NCBI RefSeq assembly: GCF_011759375.1
Contig: NZ_JAARML010000003.1
Coordinates: 744,001 to 808,000, forward strand
Length of the DNA: 64,000 nucleotides
Direction of reading: 5' to 3'
Origin: Paraflavitalea devenefica
GTDB lineage: Bacteria; Bacteroidota; Bacteroidia; Chitinophagales; Chitinophagaceae
Of this stretch, positions 26,168 through 34,077 are shown in pieces (the stretch's first letter is position 1; every line of letters starts with the position of its first letter). Below the pieces are notes generated by a model that worked only from the letters and a program-made list of their open reading frames with translations, was not told where the DNA came from and did no database searches. The position numbers were made by a program, and so were the translations under genes.

Positions 26168-27454
26168 TTACTTTTTATTGATCGGTTTCAGGTAATGAGC
26201 TGTCGTCCATTGGCCAATCTTATTGCCCAGTTCCTGTCCGGCAACGCAGGCAAAGCGGAAATGGATGCCTGCCATCACCCGGGAGTCAGCATTTTCATTG
26301 GCTGCCTGACTGAAACTTTTAAAACCTCTCGTAGCGCCATCAGGGGAAGCCGTAGGTGAGCGCATGGTAAAAGAAGTATAATCGCCATAAACATAGGCCA
26401 GTACGGTAGCGGCGGCATTACCCAATGCACTATGCGTAGAAGGATAATCCTGGATCGGTGGTGTAGGTTCAGCCGGCTCCCAAAGAAGGTCTGGTGTAGT
26501 GACTGCATTACCATCGGTATCAGCTTCCCGTATGGCTGTAAAGGGACGCCACAAATTATAGTGCAGTTTGGAATCCCAGCCGGCTGTATAGGCGTCGGCT
26601 ATGGCAAAATTCAGCAACGCGAATAGCCGTGCGGTGGCAAAAAGACCTGTCTTCTTGTCCTTGGCTACATTGCGTGCAATCCGGTTCCAGCCAATTTCAG
26701 AAGTTTCATACCAGTACTTTGCATAAGAGCTTTGCTCCGCAGTACGGGTAGCGCTGTTGATAGATCCTACCTGCTTTACTTCATTAAAAGCAGTGGCATA
26801 AGCATCGCTGGTGAGCGCAGGCGGGGGCGGACAACGGAACTGCGATTTTGTTTGTAACGACCATAACTTACTGTCCTGCCAGAAAGGAGCGAAAATAAAC
26901 GTAAAGGGCGGCACCACTTTATAATCTCCGGGCTTAACGGCAGGCGCCGGCTGCCCTACAGGATCCTCTGCCCCATTATGGTTATAATTCAAGGCAAGCA
27001 GCGCATCAGCAGCTTTTTCACCCAGTGCAATACCGGCTGTTTTACTGGCCGATGGCGGAATGCCTGCTAAAGAACTGTTCAGGGCAGAATCCAGGAAGCT
27101 TGCCCGGCTGGTAAAAGTAGCCTTCAATACCCGGTGTGCTGCCGACGCAGCAGCAGCCACGGGATGGGCGTCACGATCTTTTTCATGGAAAGCAAAAATT
27201 TGATAGCGGGCACGTGTTGCATTCACGGCATCATGCATGGCGGCATGGACCATGGCATACACGCGCGATGTCAGCAGGCTGTGGGTATTGGCCTTACCAC
27301 CCGTTGCTTCAAACGCTACTTCATTCCACACAAGGATTACGTCATTCGGAAGATCATCGGCTTTGGGTGAAGGATCTTTGTCTTTTGAACAGGAGGCCGC
27401 CAACAGGGATAGCAAAAAGACGGCAAGAGCTAAAGGGTTCATTTTTTGTTTCAT
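26168..27454 (-). CDS. Vanadium-dependent haloperoxidase-like PAP2-superfamily lipoprotein
   Basis: The 428-residue protein has a lipoprotein signal (LLAASC, Cys22 from the first ATG; the second Met at residue 5 is an alternative start). The C-terminal half holds the vanadate/phosphate-binding signature of vanadium haloperoxidases: KLHYNLWRPFTAIR (Lys and Arg), PSTHSALGNAAAT (Ser-x-His) and SRVMAGIHFRFACVAGQELG (Arg and His). Bacterial members of this family with similar size include both phosphatases and peroxidases, so the reaction is not settled. It is likely attached to the periplasmic or outer-membrane surface. It is monocistronic, with its own terminator. Confidence 0.85.
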   Translation of the reverse strand: MKQKMNPLALAVFLLSLLAASCSKDKDPSPKADDLPNDVILVWNEVAFEATGGKANTHSLLTSRVYAMVHAAMHDAVNATRARYQIFAFHEKDRDAHPVAAAASAAHRVLKATFTSRASFLDSALNSSLAGIPPSASKTAGIALGEKAADALLALNYNHNGAEDPVGQPAPAVKPGDYKVVPPFTFIFAPFWQDSKLWSLQTKSQFRCPPPPALTSDAYATAFNEVKQVGSINSATRTAEQSSYAKYWYETSEIGWNRIARNVAKDKKTGLFATARLFALLNFAIADAYTAGWDSKLHYNLWRPFTAIREADTDGNAVTTPDLLWEPAEPTPPIQDYPSTHSALGNAAATVLAYVYGDYTSFTMRSPTASPDGATRGFKSFSQAANENADSRVMAGIHFRFACVAGQELGNKIGQWTTAHYLKPINKK

Positions 27455-27610
27455 GTACTATACTATTAATTAAGTGAGGTGCAAAATTCTAACAGTACAG
27501 CAACAAAATCAATCACCTCAAATGGTAGATGACTCACCCCATAGGGGGATGCAATATTTACAATGTTAATAATCAGCTAAAAAAGCCTCCTGCTAAAAAA
27601 ATAAAAGGTA

Positions 27611-27645
27611 TTTGTTATAAACGTACGTTTTTTATCGTACCTTGG
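27611..27645 (+). promoter_or_regulatory. Candidate blaI-M56 promoter with BlaI-type operator
   Basis: TTTG (27611) and TACCTTGG (27638-27645) are separated by 23 bp and approximate the Bacteroidota promoter. Between them lie a perfect 12-bp palindrome AAACGTACGTTT (27619-27630) and the overlapping inverted repeat GTACG-N8-CGTAC (27623-27640). BlaI/MecI repressors bind dyads in their own promoters. A start site at about 27650 would coincide with the ATG, giving a nearly leaderless mRNA. Confidence 0.5.
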
Positions 27646-27649
27646 TGTT

Positions 27650-28057
27650 ATGAAAGTCAGGAAAGACAATAGCAGCAAAGAAACAGTGCCTACCAGGTCG
27701 GAAATGGACGTACTGCAGATACTCTGGCAGCATGGTCCTTCTACTGTTCGTTTTGTACATGATCTGCTCAATGAGCAGAAGGAGGAAGGGGTACAGTACA
27801 CGTCTACCTTAAAACTCATGCAGGTAATGGCAGAGAAGGGTATGCTTACGAGGGACGAATCCAGCATGAAACATATCTATAGTGCAGCACTGGAAGAAAG
27901 GACCACCAAGGGCACCATCCTCAGCCGGTTTGTGGATTCCATGTACGATGGTTCCGTCAGCAACCTCATGGTGGCCTTGCTGGGCAATGATAAAACCTCT
28001 AAGAAGGAATTGCAGGTGCTCAAAGAAATGTTGAAGAAACTGGACGATAAAGCATAA
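27650..28057 (+). CDS. BlaI/MecI/CopY-family repressor
   Basis: The 135-residue protein has an N-terminal winged helix (PTRSEMDVLQILWQHGPSTV, residues about 12-31; YTSTLKLMQVMAEKGMLTRDES) and a C-terminal dimerisation helix region (about 80-130: LSRFVDSMYDGSVSNLMVAL, KKELQVLKEMLKKL). This matches the full BlaI architecture. The cleavage site used by BlaR1-type proteases would be in the dimerisation domain. It precedes an M56 metallopeptidase gene by 17 bp, the usual BlaI-BlaR1 order, and likely autoregulates through the palindromes at 27619-27640. No beta-lactamase lies nearby, so the signal is not necessarily an antibiotic. Confidence 0.92.
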   Translation: MKVRKDNSSKETVPTRSEMDVLQILWQHGPSTVRFVHDLLNEQKEEGVQYTSTLKLMQVMAEKGMLTRDESSMKHIYSAALEERTTKGTILSRFVDSMYDGSVSNLMVALLGNDKTSKKELQVLKEMLKKLDDKA

Positions 28058-28074
28058 ACACTAAAAGCAATACC

Positions 28075-29730
28075 ATGAACTGGCTTTTTGTTGATGGGTC
28101 CATTATCAGGCAGGGCATACAGGCATTTAGCTGGATGCTCATCCACTCCCTTTGGCAGGGGCTCCTGCTGGCCATCCTCGCAGGCATGGTTATGCTATTT
28201 ACCAAAAAAGCCAGGGCCATTGTACGGTATACCATCGTTACCGGCCTGTTGGTGACCTTTTTGGCAGGTTGTGGTTTTACCTTCCTGTATGAGTGGAACC
28301 ACCAGCAGGCAGCAGGAACTGCTTCTTCCATCGCTGGCGCATGGGCATCCCTCACCGTCTTACAGGACTACGGCATCCATCACTGGCCTGCTGCATTTGC
28401 CCGGTTCTGTTCCGGCAATGCCATGCTCATTGTCATTAGCTGGTTCATCGTGTTCAGTATAAAGTGCTGGCAAATGGGCCGGGCATTTGGGTACGTACGC
28501 CGCATCAGAACAGCAAATCATCAACAGCCTGGCGCTTATTGGGAGAATAAAATCGCAGCACTCACACAGCAATTGCAAATAAAGAGAACAGTCATCCTGC
28601 TCGAATCCGGCATCACCAAAATACCGGTGGTCATTGGTCACCTGAAACCCGTTATCTACATGCCCCTGGGCCTGCTGGCGCAGTTACCGCCCGACCAGGT
28701 AGAAGCCGTGCTCCTGCATGAACTGGCGCATATCCGCCGCAATGATTACCTCATCAACCTCTTCCAGAACCTGGCCGAAACCGTCTTCTTCTTCAATCCC
28801 GGCCTCCTCTGGGTATCCTCCCTAATAAAGCAGGAAAGGGAGCATTGCTGTGATGACATTGCACTGGGCCATACCGGCAATAAAAAACAATTCATACAGG
28901 CCCTGATCAGCTTTAAAGAGCACGTATTATATGGAAAGAATTACGCCATGGCATTCCCTGGCAGAAAAAATCACCTGCTGCAGCGTGTCACACGGCTCAT
29001 TCAAAACAGGAACAACTCCCTGAGTGGCGGAGAAAAAATATTTTTAGTGGGCAGTCTTTTTATATGCTTTGTCCTGCTGGCGACAAGACCGCACATAGGG
29101 CCATCGGCAAAGCAGGTAGTAGCAACAACACAAGAACGCCATAGCCCGGCAGAAAGCTTTACAACGATCAAACAATCTGAAGAGCCTGTAGAGAAAAAAA
29201 CAACAACCAGCAGCAGGAAACAAAAAGACAATGCCACCCTTGCAGAAAATAGACAACTGGTAATAAAAAGTGTACAGGAAACAGAAGCGCTGTACGACAT
29301 ACACACGCACCCCATTCCATACGAACAACAGGTGGTAATGGCCCCTCCGCAACAGGAGGAGCAGCTCACACAGGCAGAGAAAGACAGGCGGCAGGCTGAT
29401 CGTGACCGTGAGCAGCACGAAAGGGACAAGCAACAGGCCGACCGTGATCGCCAACAAGCGGAAAAAGACAGGCAACAAGCCGAAATGGACCGCCTGCAGG
29501 CAGAACGCGATCGTCAACAGGCCGATCGTGATCGCCAACAAGCTGATCGCGACCGGCAGCAGGCAGAGAACGACCGTCAGCAAGCTGAGCGTGACCGTAT
29601 CCAGGCAGATAAAGACAAGGCACAGGCTGAACTCGATCGCCGGCAGGCCGCCCAGGACCGCCAGCAGGCTGAGCGTGACAGGATAAATGCAGAAAAAGAC
29701 AGGGCAGCCATGAACAAACGTACCAGCTAA
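28075..29730 (+). CDS. M56-family (BlaR1-like) membrane metalloprotease with 16-heptad C-terminal helix
   Basis: The 551-residue protein has four or so N-terminal TM segments (about 15-42, 50-70, 115-135 and 320-340) and the gluzincin motif HELAH (His215-Glu216-His219) with the downstream EREHCCDD. After the last TM the extracytoplasmic part lacks the penicillin-binding domain of true BlaR1. Instead a linker (about 345-430) leads to 16 exact 7-residue repeats, QAERDRQ-like, at 433-544, ending seven residues before the C-terminus. Codons for identical repeat residues vary, so the repeat is kept by selection on protein. The next gene encodes a secreted protein with 17 such heptads. Presumed role: cleaves the BlaI repressor on an envelope signal. 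Confidence 0.88.
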   Translation: MNWLFVDGSIIRQGIQAFSWMLIHSLWQGLLLAILAGMVMLFTKKARAIVRYTIVTGLLVTFLAGCGFTFLYEWNHQQAAGTASSIAGAWASLTVLQDYGIHHWPAAFARFCSGNAMLIVISWFIVFSIKCWQMGRAFGYVRRIRTANHQQPGAYWENKIAALTQQLQIKRTVILLESGITKIPVVIGHLKPVIYMPLGLLAQLPPDQVEAVLLHELAHIRRNDYLINLFQNLAETVFFFNPGLLWVSSLIKQEREHCCDDIALGHTGNKKQFIQALISFKEHVLYGKNYAMAFPGRKNHLLQRVTRLIQNRNNSLSGGEKIFLVGSLFICFVLLATRPHIGPSAKQVVATTQERHSPAESFTTIKQSEEPVEKKTTTSSRKQKDNATLAENRQLVIKSVQETEALYDIHTHPIPYEQQVVMAPPQQEEQLTQAEKDRRQADRDREQHERDKQQADRDRQQAEKDRQQAEMDRLQAERDRQQADRDRQQADRDRQQAENDRQQAERDRIQADKDKAQAELDRRQAAQDRQQAERDRINAEKDRAAMNKRTS

Positions 29731-29823
29731 GACTATTTCACAATCCCATACAGGCATTCTAAAAAATTCACCAGGCGTGAAAAGGGAAAGTATTGCCCAT
29801 TCTTAACATCAAAAAAAGAGAAC

Positions 29824-30729
29824 ATGAAAAACAAAATGGTAACCGTAAAATTGGTAGCCCTGGCCATGGCCCTCGCAGTTACTGCGGCACAGGCACAAAC
29901 AAAACCCACTACCCGTACCAGCACTACCAGGTCATCCAACACCTGGATGAATGTGGAATCTGATTCAGCAGATGATCCCAACAAGCGCATCACCCTCTAT
30001 AGGAACGGGGATGTGTACAAGATCAAACTCGTCAATGAAAAAATTACAGAAATGTACATTGACGATAAGAAAATTCCTGAAGAAGACTTCCCGAAATACA
30101 CATCCATGGTGAAGGAAATATTGGATCAGATCAAAAGGGACCGGGAGCAGGCGGAACGCGATCGTCAACAGGCAGAGCGGGATCGCCAACAGGCCGACCG
30201 CGATCGTATACAGGCGGAAAAAGACCGGCAACAGGCTGATCGTGACCGGCAGCAGGCTGATAAAGACCGTGATCAGGCAGAACGTGATCGCCAGCAAGCT
30301 GAGCGTGACAGGGGGCAGGCAGAAAAAGACCGTCAGCAGGCTGATCAAGATCGTATACAGGCCGGTAAAGATAAAGAGCAGGCCGAAAATGATCGCAAGC
30401 AAGCGGATCGCGACAGACAACAGGCAGAGCGTGACCGTCAGCAGGCAGACAGAGACAGGGCACAGGCGGAAATTGACCGCAAGCAGGCGGAGGAAGACCG
30501 CAAGCTACTCGCTGCCTTCATTGACGACCTCATAAAGGAAAAAGTAGTAGCCAGCAAAAATGAGCTGTTTGTAGTGCAGCTCTCCGATGAATCATTGATC
30601 GTAAATGATAAAAAACAACCCGCGGAGTTACACCAGAAATTCAAAGCCAGGTACCTGAAGACACCCGGCGCCCGCTTCACCTTCACGAATGGTAACGGAA
30701 GAAGGATGATGTCTGTAGATAGAGAATAG
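29824..30729 (+). CDS. Secreted protein with 17 charged heptads, partner of the M56 protease
   Basis: The 301-residue protein has a signal peptide (about 1-25, ending AAQAQ), a small N-terminal domain (about 38-95; ITLYRNGDVYKIKLVNEK), 17 contiguous heptads of the QAERDRQ type at 109-227, and a C-terminal domain (about 230-301; NELFVVQLSDESLIVNDKKQ) with no family I can name. The heptads are nearly free of large hydrophobic residues, which fits a long single alpha-helix or weak coiled coil. The same heptads form the extracytoplasmic tail of the preceding M56 protease 93 bp upstream. The two are likely co-transcribed and may interact in the periplasm. A bidirectional hairpin terminator follows. 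Confidence 0.8.
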   Translation: MKNKMVTVKLVALAMALAVTAAQAQTKPTTRTSTTRSSNTWMNVESDSADDPNKRITLYRNGDVYKIKLVNEKITEMYIDDKKIPEEDFPKYTSMVKEILDQIKRDREQAERDRQQAERDRQQADRDRIQAEKDRQQADRDRQQADKDRDQAERDRQQAERDRGQAEKDRQQADQDRIQAGKDKEQAENDRKQADRDRQQAERDRQQADRDRAQAEIDRKQAEEDRKLLAAFIDDLIKEKVVASKNELFVVQLSDESLIVNDKKQPAELHQKFKARYLKTPGARFTFTNGNGRRMMSVDRE

Positions 30730-30768
30730 TAAATAAAAGATGACAGGCGACACCTTTTTTCTGCGCAT

Positions 30769-30825
30769 TAAGGGTGGGTCGCCCTGCCGCATAGCTAAGT
30801 AGCGCAGCAGGGCGGCTCACCCTTA
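30769..30825. terminator. Bidirectional hairpin terminator (family D) between convergent genes
   Basis: TAAGGGTG and GCCCTGC pair with GCAGGGC and CACCCTTA across an internal loop that itself contains GCGCA/TGCGC-like pairing. On the plus strand TATTTATTTTTATTT follows. The sequence AGGGTGGGTCGCCC with its partner GCGGCTCACCCT recurs at 33114-33164, marking a repeated terminator-like element. Confidence 0.72.
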
Positions 30826-30832
30826 TTTATTT

Positions 30833-32338
30833 TTATTTCCCATGTAAATGCGAAGCCCAGGTATGTCCCTGCCTGGCGATCAGTGCTTCGGCATTTTCCG
30901 GTCCCCACATGCCGGCCGAATAATTGGGGAAGTCCAGTGAATTGTGCGACTCCCAGGATTCCAGTATCGGCGTCACCACATCCCAGGCAATCAATACCTG
31001 GTCAGAACGCATAAACAAAGTAGCATCCCCCTGCAAGGCATCCAGCAGGAGCGTTTCGTACGCTTCCGGTGTTTGGGTGGAGCAGCTATCATAATCAAAT
31101 ACCATCTCCACCGGGTTCAGGTTCATTTCCAGTCCCTGGCGTTTGGCGGTAAAACGCAACCGGATATCCATCTGCGGTTGTATATTAATAATAAGCCGGT
31201 TCGGCGTTACACTGTCATACAGGGTCTCCGGGAAAGAAGAGTGGGGAATAGGCTGGAACTGTATAGTAATGGAAGAGGTCTTTTCAGGCATTCTCTTACC
31301 GGTACGTACATAAAAGGGTACACCCTGCCAGCGCCAGTTGTCCAGGTAAAACTTTATGGCCACATACGTTTCTGTATTGGAAGCAGGATTTACACCGGAC
31401 TCTTCCTGATAACCAGGCACCTCTTTACCGGCAATCCAGCCGGCGCCATATTGACCGCGCACGGCATACTTGCTCACTTCATCGGGCTTGATGGGCCGTA
31501 TGGCCCGCATCACATCCGCCTTGCGGTTACGGATCTCTTCTGCATCAAACGATACAGGAGGCTCCATCGTCACCATGCAAAGCAATTGCAGCAGGTGGTT
31601 CTGGATCATATCGCGCAGGGCGCCGGCGCTTTCATAATAACCGCCGCGTTCTTCCACACCTACCTGCTCCGCTACCGTGATCTGTACAAAATCAATATAA
31701 TTACGGTTCCACAAGGGCTCAAACAACGCATTGGCAAACCGGAAAGCAAGAATATTTTGTACCGTCTCCTTGCCCAGGTAATGGTCAATGCGGTACAACT
31801 GGGTCTCCTGGAAAAGACCGGTGAGCAGGTTATTCAGGGCAATGGCGCTCTCCTTATTATGACCGAAAGGCTTTTCAATAACAAGGCGGTCAGTAGCAGC
31901 ATGGGCGGCAAGGCCCAGTTTGTGCAGGTTAACCGCTACCACCTCCACAAAACGGGGAGCAATAGAAAGGTAAAACAACCGGTCGGCACGGAAGCCCCAT
32001 TGCAGGTCCAGGGCATTCACCTTAAGCGATAAAGTCGTATACGTTACTTCCTCATTCATATTGGAAGGAATATACGAAAGGCGGCTTTTGAAATCATCCC
32101 ACGAGGGGCCTGATGGTTTGCCCTTGCGGGAAAACTGCGTCAGTCCTTCTTCAATAAAGTCAGTGTATTGGGCGTCGGTAAATGAATGCAGGCCAAGGCC
32201 AATAATCGCAAACTGGTCCGGCATCCATCCATCCAGGAAAAGATTATAAAAAGCGGGCAACAACTTTCGCTTGGCGAGGTCTCCACTGCCGCCAAAAATA
32301 ATAATAATGGTAGGCGTTGTCTTCTTCCCTGAGATCAT
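30833..32338 (-). CDS. zwf: Glucose-6-phosphate 1-dehydrogenase
   Basis: The 501-residue protein has normal length. The NADP-binding start IIIIFGGSGDLAKRKLLPAFYNL (family pattern GASGDLA here GGSGDLA) and the active-site signature RIDHYLGKETVQN (Asp/His/Lys) are intact. It catalyses glucose-6-phosphate to 6-phosphogluconolactone, the entry to the oxidative pentose phosphate pathway, giving NADPH. Unlike many Bacteroidota loci, no gnd or pgl gene is adjacent. The HAD phosphatase gene lies 46 bp upstream in the same direction, so the two may share a transcript. Confidence 0.96.
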   Translation of the reverse strand: MISGKKTTPTIIIIFGGSGDLAKRKLLPAFYNLFLDGWMPDQFAIIGLGLHSFTDAQYTDFIEEGLTQFSRKGKPSGPSWDDFKSRLSYIPSNMNEEVTYTTLSLKVNALDLQWGFRADRLFYLSIAPRFVEVVAVNLHKLGLAAHAATDRLVIEKPFGHNKESAIALNNLLTGLFQETQLYRIDHYLGKETVQNILAFRFANALFEPLWNRNYIDFVQITVAEQVGVEERGGYYESAGALRDMIQNHLLQLLCMVTMEPPVSFDAEEIRNRKADVMRAIRPIKPDEVSKYAVRGQYGAGWIAGKEVPGYQEESGVNPASNTETYVAIKFYLDNWRWQGVPFYVRTGKRMPEKTSSITIQFQPIPHSSFPETLYDSVTPNRLIINIQPQMDIRLRFTAKRQGLEMNLNPVEMVFDYDSCSTQTPEAYETLLLDALQGDATLFMRSDQVLIAWDVVTPILESWESHNSLDFPNYSAGMWGPENAEALIARQGHTWASHLHGK

Positions 32339-32384
32339 AAGGGGGTGGTTTAAAATAGTTCGCGTAAAGATAGCACGTATTGTA

Positions 32385-33002
32385 TTACTGCACGTTCATC
32401 CCGTATTGCAGCAGTTCCTGCCGGGTATTCTCTACGCTGGTATGGTGCACGCCGTTAATGCCCAGGCTGCGCGCTGCCTCTATAAACAGCAGCCGGTCAT
32501 CAAAATAAAGCGCCTCGGCAGGTTTGGTATAAGCAATATCCAGCGCCAGTTTATAAATCGCTATATCGGGCTTACGCAATTGTACAAAAGCAGAACTGAC
32601 AAAGGCATCAATAAACCTGTCCAACCCAAAAGTCCGGATGCGGTAATCATTCAGCTCCCGGCCTTCATTGTTCAGGGCAATAACCTTCAGACCGTATTTT
32701 GCTTTCAGTTGCTGTACAAACTGCAGCATATCGGGCAGTGGCTGCGATTGCTGGTACATAAACTCAGTAAACACTTCCGGTGTAAAGGGCCGGGGTGTAT
32801 AAAAAACGGTCATTTGCAGGTATTCGTGTAACGTCATCTTGCCTGCTTCATAAGCATCAAAAGCCAGCTTATGACGTTCATTCATTTCATTAAAATCAAG
32901 GGAGAACTTTTCTGCCGCCTGTCTTCTTGAAGCTTGTCCCCATCCGTTCGTTAAGATCACGCCGCCCATATCCAGGAAAAGCGTTTTAATCGTTGTACTC
33001 AT
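32385..33002 (-). CDS. HAD-superfamily hydrolase, subfamily IA
   Basis: The 205-residue protein has HAD motif I as LFLDMGGVIL, in which the second Asp of the usual DxD is replaced by Gly (DMGGV), as in several HAD-IA members related to epoxide hydrolase N-terminal phosphatase domains. Motif II Asn lies in VIALNNEGRE, motif III Lys in SSAFVQLRKPD, and motif IV in ALYFDDR. The missing second Asp argues against an ordinary phosphatase and suggests reduced or changed activity. The gene precedes zwf by 46 bp on the same strand. Substrate unknown. Confidence 0.83.
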   Translation of the reverse strand: MSTTIKTLFLDMGGVILTNGWGQASRRQAAEKFSLDFNEMNERHKLAFDAYEAGKMTLHEYLQMTVFYTPRPFTPEVFTEFMYQQSQPLPDMLQFVQQLKAKYGLKVIALNNEGRELNDYRIRTFGLDRFIDAFVSSAFVQLRKPDIAIYKLALDIAYTKPAEALYFDDRLLFIEAARSLGINGVHHTSVENTRQELLQYGMNVQ

Positions 33003-33113
33003 AAAATAAATTGCCGGTCTAATAAATCATTATAACCAATAAATAACCATAGGACAAAGCTAAAGTTCATACAACCATACGCCAATGGCTATAAACAGGC
33101 GCTTGTTGTACAT

Positions 33114-33164
33114 ATTATCGTTAGGGTGGGTCGCCCTTAAAGAGCGGCTCACCCTAACGATAAT
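33114..33164 (-). terminator. Intrinsic terminator (family D) downstream of the S1/P1 nuclease gene
   Basis: A perfect 15-bp stem (33114-33128 with 33150-33164; core TTAGGGTG/CACCCTAA) encloses GGTCGCCC and AGCGGCT. It lies 9 bp past the nuclease stop. The inner words are shared with the hairpin at 30769-30825, although the outer pairs differ by compensating changes. Confidence 0.72.
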
Positions 33165-33172
33165 ACCTGCAT

Positions 33173-33964
33173 TTACTTAAAAATCTCATTCAACACCCCT
33201 GCCAGTCTTACGCCTCCTTTCAGCAGCCGCTCATTCAGGGTTTGTACATGATCAAAATTATAACGATAACTTAACTTCTGGTTGGGTTCTTTGATCTCGG
33301 CATACAAAGCACGGCTTATTACGTACGATTCATACAGCCACTGGCTGATGGGTTGCTGCTGCCAGGCAGTCCGTTGCGTTTTATTGGTAAAATTAATGGC
33401 CGTTACATACTCTGTATAACTTAACTCCTGGTATTCGATCAGCTTCTCATCCCACACACTGTGCAGGTTGGCAGGCTGGTTAAACCACAACACATTCACC
33501 CGGTTACCACCCAGGTCTTCCGGCCTGCCTGTATGCATGGGCTGGTGGGCATCGCCTACCAGGTGCACCAGGACCCGCAGGTACAGCACTTTTTTAGATG
33601 GCTCCAGCGACTTATTCTTCAGCTCGCTGATCACAAAATTCAGTTTCGTGTAAATATCAGTGGCGGTATCCTTATTCAGGTAATCATATACCTGTTGCTC
33701 GCTCAGGCTGTCTTTAAAATTGATATAATGCCAGGGATTTAAATAATTATAACTGGGGTCCGATTTAATAAAGTCGGGCCAGTTGCTGCTCATGGCCAGC
33801 GATTCGGTACCCAGGATGGCCGCGATCTGCTTCCGCGCTTTCTTGGTCAGGTAGCCATCAGCAATCTGGGCTACAATACGATGCCCCAGCATGCCCCAGG
33901 CCATCGTTTGGCAGGGAAGATAAAAAAGCAGGCCGGCCAGCAGTAATTTTCTCATGATCTTCAT
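33173..33964 (-). CDS. S1/P1-type secreted nuclease
   Basis: The 263-residue protein has a signal peptide cleaved before Trp (TMA-WGMLGHR), which exposes the N-terminal Trp that binds zinc in this family. Other zinc ligands are visible: His in WGMLGHR, HYIN, HLVGDAHQPMHTG and the Asp in SVWDEKLIE. Family members hydrolyse single-stranded DNA/RNA and 3'-nucleotides using three Zn ions. It is probably periplasmic or secreted and serves nutrient or phosphate recovery. A TATATTTG box (33987-33994 on the minus strand) lies 23 bp before the start codon. Confidence 0.93.
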   Translation of the reverse strand: MKIMRKLLLAGLLFYLPCQTMAWGMLGHRIVAQIADGYLTKKARKQIAAILGTESLAMSSNWPDFIKSDPSYNYLNPWHYINFKDSLSEQQVYDYLNKDTATDIYTKLNFVISELKNKSLEPSKKVLYLRVLVHLVGDAHQPMHTGRPEDLGGNRVNVLWFNQPANLHSVWDEKLIEYQELSYTEYVTAINFTNKTQRTAWQQQPISQWLYESYVISRALYAEIKEPNQKLSYRYNFDHVQTLNERLLKGGVRLAGVLNEIFK

Positions 33965-33986
33965 AATACTATAGTAATTATTTGCC

Positions 33987-34020
33987 CAAATATAAGCAGG
34001 AACTTATTCCACTGGCACAA
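33987..34020 (-). promoter_or_regulatory. Candidate promoter of the S1/P1 nuclease gene
   Basis: On the minus strand TTG (34020-34018) is followed after 23 bases by TATATTTG (33994-33987), an exact TAnnTTTG -7 box. The start codon is at 33964. Confidence 0.4.
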
Positions 34021-34077
34021 GATTAGAACCCCTGATAATTAATTAATGGCGGGGAAAATGGTACCCGTTTCCTTAAA

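Noticed and set aside
27650..28057. Beta-lactam resistance locus (BlaI-BlaR1)
   Set aside because: There is no beta-lactamase or PBP gene nearby and the M56 protein lacks the penicillin-binding sensor domain.
29371..30510. Tandem DNA repeats of 21 bp resembling a CRISPR-like or satellite array
   Set aside because: They encode in-frame QAERDRQ heptads within two protein genes, and synonymous codons vary between units. No spacers and no cas genes are present.
30944..32032. 362-codon plus-strand open frame
   Set aside because: It is antisense to zwf, whose product has intact active-site motifs; no plausible protein features are seen.
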